From contig JBMNVN010000004.1 in the NCBI GenBank assembly GCA_050946835.1, positions 124,001 through 188,000 of the forward strand: a stretch of 64,000 bases of DNA. The letters are read 5' to 3'. Shown piece by piece: positions 42,904-50,801 of this stretch. Within the stretch, counting starts at the first letter, position 1. Every line of letters starts with the position of its first letter. A program made the translations under genes and the position numbers. This DNA is from UBA1447 sp002329225. Its GTDB lineage: Bacteria; Bacillota; Clostridia; Oscillospirales; Acutalibacteraceae. The notes under the pieces are model-generated. The model ran no database searches. It was not told the origin of the DNA and worked only from the letters and a program-made list of their open reading frames with translations.

Positions 42904-43083
42904 TTTCCCTCCGCCGCCGACAGTGCGGCAGGCCGCATTTTTTTGAATTTTTTGCCCGTTTCCTCCGTTTATACTGATATAATATTGCACAGTTTTTCCG
43001 TCTTGTCAATCATAACGAAAAACCCCGGCGGTTTTTTTGTAAAGAAGTCCTAAAAACTCTCCCGCTTTTTCTATCAAATATAT

Positions 43084-43112
43084 TTGACTTATTAGCCTCG
43101 GATTGTTAAAAT
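43084..43112 (+). promoter_or_regulatory. Promoter of the SCP2-aminotransferase-transketolase operon
   Basis: TTGACT (43084-43089), 17-base spacer, TAAAAT (43107-43112), about 65 bases upstream of the TTG start of the first gene. Confidence 0.65.
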
Positions 43113-43184
43113 AAATGCGCTGATTTACTTGGCTGAAAACAGTCTTTGACTGAAAATTTTTTATTCAAAAAGGAGGTCTGTGCT

Positions 43185-43943
43185 TTGGTTGATCAAAGAA
43201 CCTTGGCGTATATCAATCTGTACGCCGTCCTGGGGACACTTGAAAATTTATGTGAGTTGGACCCGGCGGCGGGCGCCCTTTTAACAAACAAAAAACCGAT
43301 TTCAATCGGTTTTGAAATCAAGGGCGGTCCCTCTGCGACTTTGACGTTCAAAAACGGGCGTTGCCGTATGGAACAGGGTGTGGGGGATTGCGATGTTAAG
43401 CTGCCCTTCAGTTCCTGTGAAAAATTCAACGGCCTGTTGGACGGCACGGTTACACCCGTTCCTTCAAAGGGTTTTGCCCACATCAAGTTCCTGCTCAAGG
43501 AATTTACTCCCCTGACGGATCTGCTGGCAAAGTATATGAGACCGAACCCGGAAGACTTAAAGGACGAAGAGTTTTTCAGAATCAGCACAACTCTTATGTT
43601 CTACACCATTGCCGTTGCCATTGCTCAAATAGCTAATAACGACAAGGTAGGCAAATTCACCGCAAATCTTATCGTGGACGGCGACATTGAAATGTCCATC
43701 GCAAACGGTCCCGCAGCGACTCTGAGGGCTAAAAACGGCCGCATTGTCGCTTTGAAGCGTGCCCCCGAAAATCCCCGGGCGATTATGCGTTTTGAATCCA
43801 TACAGCTGGCCAGGGATTTGTTTGACGGTAAGATTAATGCGGTGGCAACTATCGGCACCGGCAAGATTACCATGAAGGGCATGATTTCCATGCTGGACAA
43901 CCTGAACAGGCTCCTCGACAGAGTTGCCTTTTATTTGGCGTAG
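43185..43943 (+). CDS. Two-repeat SCP2-like (sterol-carrier) protein, first of the operon
   Basis: 252 residues from TTG at 43185, chosen because AGGAGG lies exactly 8 bases upstream. Both halves show the SCP2 pattern of a small lipid-binding domain. Residues about 30-110: ATLTFKNGRCRMEQGVGDCDVKLPF, then a helix-forming GLLDG segment. Residues about 150-252: AATLRAKNGRIVALKRAPENPRAIMRFESIQLARDLFDGKINAVATIGTGKITMKG. SCP2 domains bind hydrophobic ligands such as fatty acyl chains; the ligand here is unknown. It starts a tightly spaced five-gene operon and its paralogue is the last gene. Confidence 0.75.
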   Translation: MVDQRTLAYINLYAVLGTLENLCELDPAAGALLTNKKPISIGFEIKGGPSATLTFKNGRCRMEQGVGDCDVKLPFSSCEKFNGLLDGTVTPVPSKGFAHIKFLLKEFTPLTDLLAKYMRPNPEDLKDEEFFRISTTLMFYTIAVAIAQIANNDKVGKFTANLIVDGDIEMSIANGPAATLRAKNGRIVALKRAPENPRAIMRFESIQLARDLFDGKINAVATIGTGKITMKGMISMLDNLNRLLDRVAFYLA

Positions 43944-43955
43944 GAGGTGCGTTAA

Positions 43956-45218
43956 ATGAGCTTTAAAATAAACAAATATGACAAGAGCAGAAAGGCTTTT
44001 GAACGGGCGGAAAAAGTCATCCCCTCCGGCGTGTACGGTCACTTGGGGCCGGCAGAGGGTTGCTTTATACCGGTAGAAGCCTTCCCCATCTTTGCGGAAA
44101 AGGCGGAAGGCACCTATTTCTGGGATGTGGACGGCAACCGCTTTATCGACTACATGTGCGCCTACGGCCCCAACATTTTGGGTTACGGCGACAAAGATGT
44201 AAATGCGGCGGCTTTTGAACAGTCCAAAATAGCCGACTGCACCACCTCTCCCTCCTTTAAAATGGTAGAGTTGGCGGAGCTGCTGGTGGATACGGTAAAA
44301 TCCGCAGACTGGGCATTTTTTGCCAAAAACGGCGGAGACACAACCACCCTGGCAATTATGACCGCCAGAGCCGCAACCCGGCGCAAAAAGATTGTTTTTG
44401 TCAGCGGCTTTTACCACGGCGTAGCCCCCTGGACTCAAAAGCTCGGCTATCCCGGAGTAATGGAAGAAGAAGTTGCCAACAATCTTTACATTCCTTGGAA
44501 CGACTTTGAAGCGTTTGAAAAGATTGTGGATGAAAACGAGGGTGAAATTGCCGCCTTTATCGCAACTCCGTATATGCACGGCAACTTCCAGGATAACGAA
44601 CTGCCCGCAGACGGCTACTGGCAGAAAGTTCGTAAACTCTGCACCCAAAAGGGCATTGTACTCATTGTAGACGATGTGCGCTGCGGATGGCGGCTGGATT
44701 TGGCAGGCTCCGACCACTACTACGGCTTTGAGGCCGACCTTATCTGCTTCTGCAAGGCCCTTGCTAACGGCTGGAACCTATCGGCTCTCTGCGGTAAAGA
44801 TTGGCTGAAGAGTGCGGTAAGCGGTGTAACCTACACCGGCAGTTACTGGCTTAGCGCCGTACCCTTTGCTGCGGCAATAGCCTGTATTAATAAAATGAAA
44901 AAGCTGAATCTCCCGGAAGTGCTCCGCAAAAAAGGCCTTATGCTCACTGACGGCCTGCGGATAGCGGCGGCCAACAACGGTTTTAATTTAGTGGTTTCAG
45001 GCGAACCGGCACTTTTCTACCTGAGAACGGCTGACAAGGATAACAACCTGATGCTTCATCAGGAATGGGTGGCGGAATGCGTTAAGAGAGGCGTATTCTT
45101 TACCAACCACCATAACCACTTTATGAACGCAGCCATGACTGATGAAGACATTAAGTTCACCATCGAAGTGGCGGAAGAAGCATACAGGGTTTTGCGCAAA
45201 AATCACCCGGAGCTTTAA
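43956..45218 (+). CDS. Class III PLP aminotransferase, glutamate-1-semialdehyde-aminomutase-like
   Basis: 420 residues. Fold-type I, class III: IPSGVYGHLGPAEGCF, YFWDVDGNRFIDYMCAYGPNILGYGD, NGGDTTTLAIMTARAATRRKKIVFVSGFYHGVAPW, the PLP-ring Asp in LIVDDVRCGWRLD (about residue 238) and the Schiff-base Lys in CFCKALANGW (about 267). It is closer to HemL-type aminomutases than to ornithine aminotransferases, but no other tetrapyrrole genes are near. The context with a transketolase suggests an amino-ketose or similar substrate. It begins 13 bases after the SCP2-like gene. Confidence 0.88.
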   Translation: MSFKINKYDKSRKAFERAEKVIPSGVYGHLGPAEGCFIPVEAFPIFAEKAEGTYFWDVDGNRFIDYMCAYGPNILGYGDKDVNAAAFEQSKIADCTTSPSFKMVELAELLVDTVKSADWAFFAKNGGDTTTLAIMTARAATRRKKIVFVSGFYHGVAPWTQKLGYPGVMEEEVANNLYIPWNDFEAFEKIVDENEGEIAAFIATPYMHGNFQDNELPADGYWQKVRKLCTQKGIVLIVDDVRCGWRLDLAGSDHYYGFEADLICFCKALANGWNLSALCGKDWLKSAVSGVTYTGSYWLSAVPFAAAIACINKMKKLNLPEVLRKKGLMLTDGLRIAAANNGFNLVVSGEPALFYLRTADKDNNLMLHQEWVAECVKRGVFFTNHHNHFMNAAMTDEDIKFTIEVAEEAYRVLRKNHPEL

Positions 45219-45258
45219 TCGGCTCCAACAACATATGAAATTAAGGAGGAACAGCTAA

Positions 45259-46128
45259 ATGCCTTTAACCAAACAGGAGTGGCTGGCGCTTGAAGAAAAG
45301 GCCAGTGAACTGAGGCACCTTTGCCTTGACACCACATACTGGGCAGGCAGCGGACACATCGGTGGTGGAATGAGTATCATGGATATGCTCACCGTTCTTT
45401 ACCACAAGTATCTCAACATCCGAGTGGAAGAACCTCTCTGGGAGGATCGGGATCGTTTAATCGTAAGTAAAGGCCATGCGGGTATCGCTTTGGCTCCCGT
45501 TCTGGTGGATAAGGGCTTCAACGATCCGGAACAGTTAAAAACCTTTAACCACACAAACTCCAAAATGGGCATACACCTGGATGCCAATAAAGTAGTTGGT
45601 GTGGACGCATCCACCGGCTCTTTGGGGCACGGTCTTTCCATCGCGGTAGGCACGGCGCTTGCCGCCACATTGCAGAAAAAGGATTACATAACTTACTGCA
45701 TTTTGGGCGACGGGGAATGCAATGAAGGTTCCAACTGGGAAGCCGCTATGACCGCCGCTCACTTCAATGTAACCAATCTTATCTCTTTCGTGGACCGCAA
45801 CAAGTGTATGATTGACGGCCCTACCGAAGACGTTATGGGCCTGGAGCCCTTTGTGGACAAATGGAAAGCCTTCGGCTTCATCGTTAAAGAGATTGACGGG
45901 CACAACATCAAAGAACTGTGCGAAACCATCGACTTTGCGCTGGAAAACAAAGAAGCGCCCGTGATGATAGTTGCCAACACCATAAAGGGTGCAGGTATCG
46001 ATTTTATGGAAGACGATTACCGCTGGCATTACGGAGCCATTGACGAGGAGAAGTACAAGAAGGCTAAGGCAAGCCTTGACAAGTATTGTAAATCCCGTAA
46101 GGAAAGAGCCGAAAAAGAAGGCGCTTAA
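45259..46128 (+). CDS. Transketolase, N-terminal (TPP-binding) subunit
   Basis: 289 residues. This is the pyrophosphate-binding half of a split transketolase: HIGGGMSIMDMLTVLYH, SKGHAGIALAPVL, STGSLGHGLSIAVG, and the TPP/Mg motif GDGECNEGSNWEAAMTAAHFNVTNLISFVDRNK (about residue 152). It transfers two-carbon units between sugars together with the next gene product. AAGGAGG precedes the ATG. The 79-base gap to the C-terminal subunit contains a predicted pseudoknot. Confidence 0.95.
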   Translation: MPLTKQEWLALEEKASELRHLCLDTTYWAGSGHIGGGMSIMDMLTVLYHKYLNIRVEEPLWEDRDRLIVSKGHAGIALAPVLVDKGFNDPEQLKTFNHTNSKMGIHLDANKVVGVDASTGSLGHGLSIAVGTALAATLQKKDYITYCILGDGECNEGSNWEAAMTAAHFNVTNLISFVDRNKCMIDGPTEDVMGLEPFVDKWKAFGFIVKEIDGHNIKELCETIDFALENKEAPVMIVANTIKGAGIDFMEDDYRWHYGAIDEEKYKKAKASLDKYCKSRKERAEKEGA

Positions 46129-46141
46129 CCGGATATTTATC

Positions 46142-46189
46142 CCCTTGTTTTTACCGCGCGAAAAACAAGGGTTAACAAAAAACGCGCGG
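46142..46189 (+). promoter_or_regulatory. Predicted H-type RNA pseudoknot between the two transketolase genes
   Basis: Stem 1: CCCTTGTTTTT (46142-46152) with AAAAACAAGGG (46161-46171), 11 bp. Stem 2: the loop sequence CCGCGCG (46154-46160) with CGCGCGG (46183-46189), 7 bp. Loop 1 is one A and loop 3 is the A-rich TTAACAAAAAA, the usual geometry of a compact pseudoknot. It ends 4 bases before the AAAGGTGA ribosome binding site of the next gene, so it could control its translation. Confidence 0.6.
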
Positions 46190-46207
46190 AGGAAAGGTGA
46201 CTGAATT

Positions 46208-47215
46208 ATGGCAGGATTAACCTATACTGCAGTAGAATCCACGGCGCTTTCTACCGCAGAATATTACGGCAAGGCCCTTTGTGAGTTAGGCAGAGAACAC
46301 CCGGAGGTGGTGGCTCTCACCGCCGACTTGGCTAAGTCAACAAAAATCGGAATGTTCGGCGAAGAGTTCCCCGACAGGTTTTTTAATGTGGGTATTGCCG
46401 AACAAAATATGTTCGGTATTGCGGCAGGAATGGCAAAGGCGGGATTGGTGCCTTTTCTTTCCACATTCTCAATCTTTGCATCTCTGCGCAGTGCGGACCA
46501 ACTTCATACGGACATCTGCTACCAGAATGTTAATGCAAAAATAATTGCAACTCATGCCGGCACCTCTTTCGGCCAGGCGGGTTCTACCCATCACGCCATT
46601 TGTGACCTGGCGGTTACCCGTTCTTTTCCGAACCTAACGGTTGTCTGCCCCGCAGACGGTATGGAAACGGTAAACGCAGTCAGGGCTGCCTACGAAATGC
46701 AGGGCCCCGTCTATATCCGCATTAACAGAGGTTTTGACAGAGTTTTGAACTCCAGCACGGATTACGACTTTGAGTTCGGCAAGGCAATTACCCTTCACGA
46801 AGGTACGGATTTAACCGTTATTGCTTGCGGGTCCTGTGCTTTTCAGGCGTTGACTGCCGCCAACTTTCTGGACAACTCAGACGGGCTTAAAATACGTGTG
46901 CTCAATATGCATACGATCAAACCCATTGACAGAGAAGCCATTGAAAAAGCAGTTATGGACACCCGCCGCATAATTACCGTTGAAGACCACAATGTTATCG
47001 GCGGTCTGGGCAGTGCGGTGGCCGAAGTAATAGCTGATTTGGGCAAGGGCTGTGCCTTCAGAAGACTGGGAATACAGGATGTTTTCGCTCCCATCGGATT
47101 GCACGAAGATATTATGTCCATCATAGGCATCGACTCCAACGGCATAATCGACGCCGTGAGGGAAGTTATGAAGAAAGACTTCGAACTGGATGACGATTGG
47201 GAAGACGAAGTTTAA
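46208..47215 (+). CDS. Transketolase, C-terminal subunit
   Basis: 335 residues; the pyrimidine-binding and C-terminal halves of transketolase. It contains the catalytic Glu segment NVGIAEQNMFGIAAGMAKAGLVPFLSTFSIFASLRSADQLHTDICY, and GTSFGQAGSTHHAICDLAV. The C-terminal domain has NMHTIKPIDREAI and TVEDHNVIGGLGSAVAEV. It starts from ATG 46208 with AAAGGTGA 7 bases upstream, right after the pseudoknot. It forms a heterotetramer with the upstream subunit in such split systems. Confidence 0.95.
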   Translation: MAGLTYTAVESTALSTAEYYGKALCELGREHPEVVALTADLAKSTKIGMFGEEFPDRFFNVGIAEQNMFGIAAGMAKAGLVPFLSTFSIFASLRSADQLHTDICYQNVNAKIIATHAGTSFGQAGSTHHAICDLAVTRSFPNLTVVCPADGMETVNAVRAAYEMQGPVYIRINRGFDRVLNSSTDYDFEFGKAITLHEGTDLTVIACGSCAFQALTAANFLDNSDGLKIRVLNMHTIKPIDREAIEKAVMDTRRIITVEDHNVIGGLGSAVAEVIADLGKGCAFRRLGIQDVFAPIGLHEDIMSIIGIDSNGIIDAVREVMKKDFELDDDWEDEV

Positions 47216-47260
47216 TCTCCCTCCGAGCGAAAAAGACCCTCACGGAAAGGAATGATATTT

Positions 47261-48064
47261 TTGCCTTCACAAGAAGAGATTTTAACAAATAAAATATTTC
47301 TCAGTGCAGCCTTGCCTCTTGTCAAAGTCATAGCGACTGACGTGCCTAAACTGGCAAAAAAGTTTGAACACGCCCACGCCGTTATTCAGGTAAGTGCTTT
47401 GGACCCCGACAGCCCTGCGGGCAAGGTAGGTACTCATTTTGTGGTGAACTCCGGGGAGTGGCTGGTACACCATGACAAGGTGGACAAAAGACCACATATA
47501 GAACTGGAGTTTAAGAGCATTGAGGCCATGAACGGCTTTTTCAAGGGAAAAACCGGTCCGGCCACCCTGCCGAAAATGCGGGGAGTTAAAAATGTCGGAA
47601 CCTTTATGGCTTTTATGCAGGTGCTGCTTAAAATGTCTTCACTGTTGGGCGCAAAAGAGCCCCCTCAGGATGAAGAAACAAAAAAACTTTTAGTAAAGTG
47701 CTATTTCTATCTGCTTTCAAGCGGAATCAGCACCCTGAACAAACAGGGGCATGAGGCCATCCACAACTGGGCGCTCAAGAGCCCGGACAGGGTTTACGCC
47801 TGGGCGGTAAACGGCTATCCGGAGCTGTCAGCCTATATTCGTGTAAAAGCCGGCAAAAGCAAGGCGGGCAGAGGGGAATACAAGCGGGCAATGCCCTTTT
47901 TCACCCTGCGCTTTAAAGACCTGGACAGCGCTTTAGGCATTCTCATGTCCATTGACGACATGTTGGAGGCCACAAAAGCGGGACGCCTTATCATGGACGG
48001 TGCACCGGAATTCGGTGCGCAAATCGGCGAATACATGATTACGGTAGGCGATCTGGCAACATAA
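47261..48064 (+). CDS. Two-repeat SCP2-like protein, last of the operon
   Basis: About 267 residues from TTG at 47261 (AAAGG 9-10 bases upstream); an ATG at 47252 is too close to that site. It is a distant paralogue of the first gene of the operon. Residues about 40-115 (HAVIQVSALDPDSPAGKVGTHFVV, then IELEFKSIEAMNGFFKGKTGPATLPKMRG) and 165-267 (RVYAWAVNGYPELSAYIRVKAG, then FTLRFKDLDSALGILMSIDD and AGRLIMDGAPEFGAQIGEYM) both show the SCP2 pattern. It has no signal peptide. It probably binds the same kind of hydrophobic ligand as its paralogue. Confidence 0.72.
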   Translation: MPSQEEILTNKIFLSAALPLVKVIATDVPKLAKKFEHAHAVIQVSALDPDSPAGKVGTHFVVNSGEWLVHHDKVDKRPHIELEFKSIEAMNGFFKGKTGPATLPKMRGVKNVGTFMAFMQVLLKMSSLLGAKEPPQDEETKKLLVKCYFYLLSSGISTLNKQGHEAIHNWALKSPDRVYAWAVNGYPELSAYIRVKAGKSKAGRGEYKRAMPFFTLRFKDLDSALGILMSIDDMLEATKAGRLIMDGAPEFGAQIGEYMITVGDLAT

Positions 48065-48072
48065 GTGCATTA

Positions 48073-48112
48073 CAAAAGGGGCAGGCCGTCTTTAAGTCGG
48101 TCTGCCCTTTTG
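48073..48112 (+). terminator. Bidirectional terminator at the end of the SCP2/transketolase operon
   Basis: AAAAGGGGCAGGCCG pairs with CGGTCTGCCCTTTT across a 9-base loop with one bulge and a G-U pair. A- and T-runs on the two sides suit termination of both converging transcripts. Confidence 0.8.
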
Positions 48113-48122
48113 ATTTTATCGG

Positions 48123-48803
48123 TTAATGGGGACGGGGTTCGTTCTTTCTGTAAGCCTCCATAACATCCTTGAACAATTCCCCGCTGGAGGGCGGCGTCCA
48201 GGTTATTGCGTTGGCTCCCGCCTCTATGGTAGCCAGAATAGTTTCTTCACTCGGGCCGCCGGTAGCAATGATCGGCACATCGGGAAAGCCGGTGCGGATT
48301 TTTCTGACCAAATCCGGCGTGGCGGCAGCGGCGGAAACATTGAGAATGTTCGCCCCGGCTTCCAAACGTTTTCCTATATCATCCGATTCGGATACCACAG
48401 TGACAATAATCGGAATGTCCACAGTTTGAGCAAGCCTTTTTATCGATTCATTTTTTGTGGGCGCATTTACAACAACACCGATAGCCCCCTGAAACTCCGC
48501 ATGCAAAGCCAAGTTAATTACTCTTTTGCCCTGGGTCAAGCCACCGCCCACACCGACAAAAACGGGTATATCCGCTACGGTCATAATGGCCTGGGTTATT
48601 ACGGGTTGGGGAGTAAAAGGGTAAACCGCAATTATCGCATCCGCATTTGTGTTGCGGATAATGCTTACATCCGTAGAAAATAAAACCGATTTAATCAAGC
48701 GCCCGAATACCTTTATCCCGGTACACTTGTTAATAGCCGGCGGTACTTTTAGCATAAACTTTCTTAAATAACCTTCAATTTCAGGTATCTTTTTTTCTTC
48801 CAC
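48123..48803 (-). CDS. Predicted TIM-barrel protein of unknown substrate
   Basis: 226 residues. A (beta/alpha)8 pattern with two phosphate-binding-like turns: VFVGVGGGLTQGKR (about residue 95) and PIIATGGPSEETILATIEAGANAITWTPP (about 185). This resembles HisA/TrpC/ThiE-type phosphate-binding barrels, though no specific enzyme can be named. The N-terminal MLKVPPAINKCTGIKVFGRLIKSVLFSTDVSIIRNTNADAII is conserved in clostridial relatives often labelled hydrolase. It is convergent with the transketolase operon. GGGGGAA-type site before the ATG. Confidence 0.72.
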   Translation of the reverse strand: MEEKKIPEIEGYLRKFMLKVPPAINKCTGIKVFGRLIKSVLFSTDVSIIRNTNADAIIAVYPFTPQPVITQAIMTVADIPVFVGVGGGLTQGKRVINLALHAEFQGAIGVVVNAPTKNESIKRLAQTVDIPIIVTVVSESDDIGKRLEAGANILNVSAAAATPDLVRKIRTGFPDVPIIATGGPSEETILATIEAGANAITWTPPSSGELFKDVMEAYRKNEPRPH

Positions 48804-48939
48804 AGTTTTCCCCCTTTCAAAAACCGAGCGGGATAATTATACTATTTTTCAGTGTTGAAATAATGCTAAATCGGAACTAAACACAAAGTGAAATATTGGA
48901 TTAAAGCGGCGGATTAACCGCCGATTAAGGAGGAACAAT

Positions 48940-49443
48940 ATGAATTTTCACCCTGTTGATATTCGAAAAATCACGGAAAGCGCCGTAAAACTCTATGACA
49001 ACGATAACGCTCTGTTGACGGCGGGAACTTTGGACAAATGGAACACAATGACAATAAGCTGGGGCGGTTTGGGGGAACTGTGGGGTTACGATGTCGCCTT
49101 TGTTTTTGTCCGTCCCAACCGCTACACCTATGAGTTTATTGAAAACAATCCGCTTTTTTCCCTGAGTTTTTTTGGCGGCGGGTTTAAAGAGGGGCTTAAA
49201 ATATGCGGTTCAAAAAGCGGCCGCGATATCGACAAGGCGGCCGCTACCGGCCTAATTCCCATGGAGTTTGACGGCACGGTAGGCTTTGAGCAGGCGGAAA
49301 TAATGTTGGTATGCGAAAAAATCGCTTTTTATGACCTGAATCCCGCGGGATTTTTGGACAACAGCATAAACGAGAATTACCTGAAAAATGACTATCACAG
49401 AATGTATGTAGGCAAAATTATTAAAACCTGCATAAAAAAATAA
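48940..49443 (+). CDS. Flavin reductase-like FMN-binding (split-barrel) protein
   Basis: 167 residues. TAGTLDKWNTMTISWGGLGELWGYDVAFVFVRPNRYTYEFI is typical of flavoredoxin/flavin-reductase-like proteins, where the TMT and R-x-x-RYTYE segments contact FMN. ENNPLFSLSFFGG follows. Family members bind FMN and transfer electrons; the partner is unknown. AAGGAGG precedes the ATG, and a stem-loop terminator follows. Confidence 0.88.
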   Translation: MNFHPVDIRKITESAVKLYDNDNALLTAGTLDKWNTMTISWGGLGELWGYDVAFVFVRPNRYTYEFIENNPLFSLSFFGGGFKEGLKICGSKSGRDIDKAAATGLIPMEFDGTVGFEQAEIMLVCEKIAFYDLNPAGFLDNSINENYLKNDYHRMYVGKIIKTCIKK

Positions 49444-49460
49444 CTTTTTCGGCAGGAATC

Positions 49461-49532
49461 GGGAGAGGCTTGTCGGTTCCGTTGAGGAGAAATGTATCTC
49501 CTCGCTTTGCTTGACAGGCTCTCCCTTTTTTG
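49461..49532 (+). terminator. Terminator of the flavin-reductase-like gene
   Basis: GGGAGAGGCTTGTC (49461) pairs imperfectly with GACAGGCTCTCCC (ending 49525), enclosing a second hairpin GAGGAGA / TCTCCTC. TTTTTT follows. Confidence 0.75.
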
Positions 49533-49539
49533 TTAAAAT
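49511..49539 (+). promoter_or_regulatory. Promoter of tRNA-Arg, overlapping the upstream terminator
   Basis: TTGACA (49511-49516), 17-base spacer, TAAAAT (49534-49539). The -35 box and the spacer lie in the 3' arm and U-run of the preceding terminator. The tRNA starts about 50 bases after the predicted transcript start. Confidence 0.65.
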
Positions 49540-49596
49540 TTTTCCGCTTTGAGCTTGCTGCCTCCGGACTGACCGGATGCTTCCAAAGTCAAATAT

Positions 49597-49671
49597 GCCC
49601 CCTTAGTTAAATGGATATAACGGACCCCTCCTAAGGGTCAGTTGTGTGTTCGATTCACGCAGGGGGTGCCA
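49597..49671 (+). tRNA. tRNA-Arg (anticodon CCT)
   Basis: Cloverleaf of 75 bases with encoded CCA. Acceptor GCCCCCT / AGGGGGT (first pair G-U), anticodon stem GACCC / GGGTC with loop CTCCTAA (anticodon CCT, reads AGG), T-arm GTGTG TTCGATT CACGC. Confidence 0.95.
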
Positions 49672-49677
49672 TAAATA

Positions 49678-49716
49678 ACGCCGAAAGTCCCTGATATTCA
49701 AGGATTTTCGGCGTTA
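49678..49716 (+). terminator. Hairpin after tRNA-Arg
   Basis: AACGCCGAAAGTCC can pair with GGATTTTCGGCGTT (14 bp with mismatches around a 10-base loop). The following sequence is AT-rich but not a U-run. The next 150 bases, to the convergent lipoprotein gene, show nothing recognisable. Confidence 0.55.
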
Positions 49717-49872
49717 TACGTTATATACATTACGAACAGAATAATGAATACGCTTCCAATATGAAAGCGACCTCCCTGAGGCACTTGGCAACAGAGAAGC
49801 CGCCTTAGTTCATACTATACTTCTAATGATGTGTATTCATTCGTGACATTAGTCCCGATGTTGTCGTTTTGC

Positions 49873-50463
49873 CTATTCAAAGTGATAGGGATAGCTACCT
49901 AAGAATTCACTTTTATCGTTATCCCAAACTACAATATAGCCGGATACATCATGCAACTGGTTAAGATCTGTAATGCCGTCAATTGCCAAAACTGCTTTAT
50001 TATAGGTCACGCCGGGCCTGATCATATTCTCAAAATGCGTATCTGTCAACTTGCCGCCCACATTGCAAGTATCTCCGCCGCCTAATGTTTGTCCCCAATC
50101 CGCAGCCGTCATGGCCTTAGCGTGCGAAGCGAATCCGATGGTTGTATCCGTCGTCTTGTTGGTGAGTTCCATTGTGTAGCCAAGCCATGAGGCATTGTAC
50201 GGGTTTGCCCCTTTACCTGTAACAACAACTTTATATTGCTCATTGTCAACAATAACAAAATTTTCAGGAGCAACGGCGGGACCGATTTCCCCTGCATTTG
50301 ACGGCGCATCAGGTTGGGTGGATTTGCCGGGTTCAACGGTTTCGTTAGTTGTAACTTCGGTACCGTTTACAGTAGTGTTGTCTTTCTGCTCCGGCTTATC
50401 CTTACAAGCAACTAAGGATAGAACCATTAAAGCAGCAAGCGCAATTATAAATAGTTTTTTCAT
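49873..50463 (-). CDS. Small lipoprotein of unknown function
   Basis: 196 residues from the ATG at 50461-50463 with GGAGGAA upstream. The signal peptide ends LSLVAC (lipobox). A Thr/Asn/Glu-rich linker (about residues 25-65) leads to a beta-rich domain: FVIVDNEQYKVVVTGKGANPYNASWLGYTMELTNKT, and SGYIVVWDNDKSEFLGSY. This is reminiscent of DUF4352-type immunoglobulin-like lipoprotein domains, but not certain. Unrelated in sequence to the tandem lipoproteins at 20-22 kb, although the linker style is shared. Confidence 0.72.
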   Translation of the reverse strand: MKKLFIIALAALMVLSLVACKDKPEQKDNTTVNGTEVTTNETVEPGKSTQPDAPSNAGEIGPAVAPENFVIVDNEQYKVVVTGKGANPYNASWLGYTMELTNKTTDTTIGFASHAKAMTAADWGQTLGGGDTCNVGGKLTDTHFENMIRPGVTYNKAVLAIDGITDLNQLHDVSGYIVVWDNDKSEFLGSYPYHFE

Positions 50464-50801
50464 AATAAATTCCTCCGTTTTTTTGATATGATGGGTACAA
50501 GGTATAGAAAAAATTGCCGCAAAAGACAAAATCCGCCGGCATACGCCGGAGAATCTGCCTGCATTTTATTTCATCTTGTCATCCCCCCTTTCCACCTTTT
50601 TATATATTTTAGCAGTTATTTTCCTTTTGCAAATCTGCCAATCGGCTGATATTTGAACTCGATTTCAAAAAAGTCCGCAAAGTTTAAGCAGGAACCGACT
50701 ATCAATTTCTCTCATGCCACTGTACATACCGTTCGGCATACATAGACTCAGCCAAATAGCTATAAAATGTAAATTCTGCACAACCTTATATTGTTCCTTC
50801 T
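50464..50801 (-). other. Intergenic region without recognised gene
   Basis: About 340 bases between the lipoprotein and the response regulator. It contains a small hairpin CCGGC / GCCGG near 50540 and a T-rich stretch, probably the lipoprotein promoter area. No open frame with a ribosome binding site and no RNA motif was recognised. Confidence 0.4.

Noticed and set aside
43557..44717. Long minus-strand open frame of 386 codons opposite the aminotransferase
   Set aside because: It is the shadow of two well-supported plus-strand genes, has no ribosome binding site and no protein-family features.
49561..49596. Hairpin-like CTCCGGACTGACCGGATG before tRNA-Arg as a second tRNA or attenuator
   Set aside because: It is a short stem only, with no cloverleaf or U-run.
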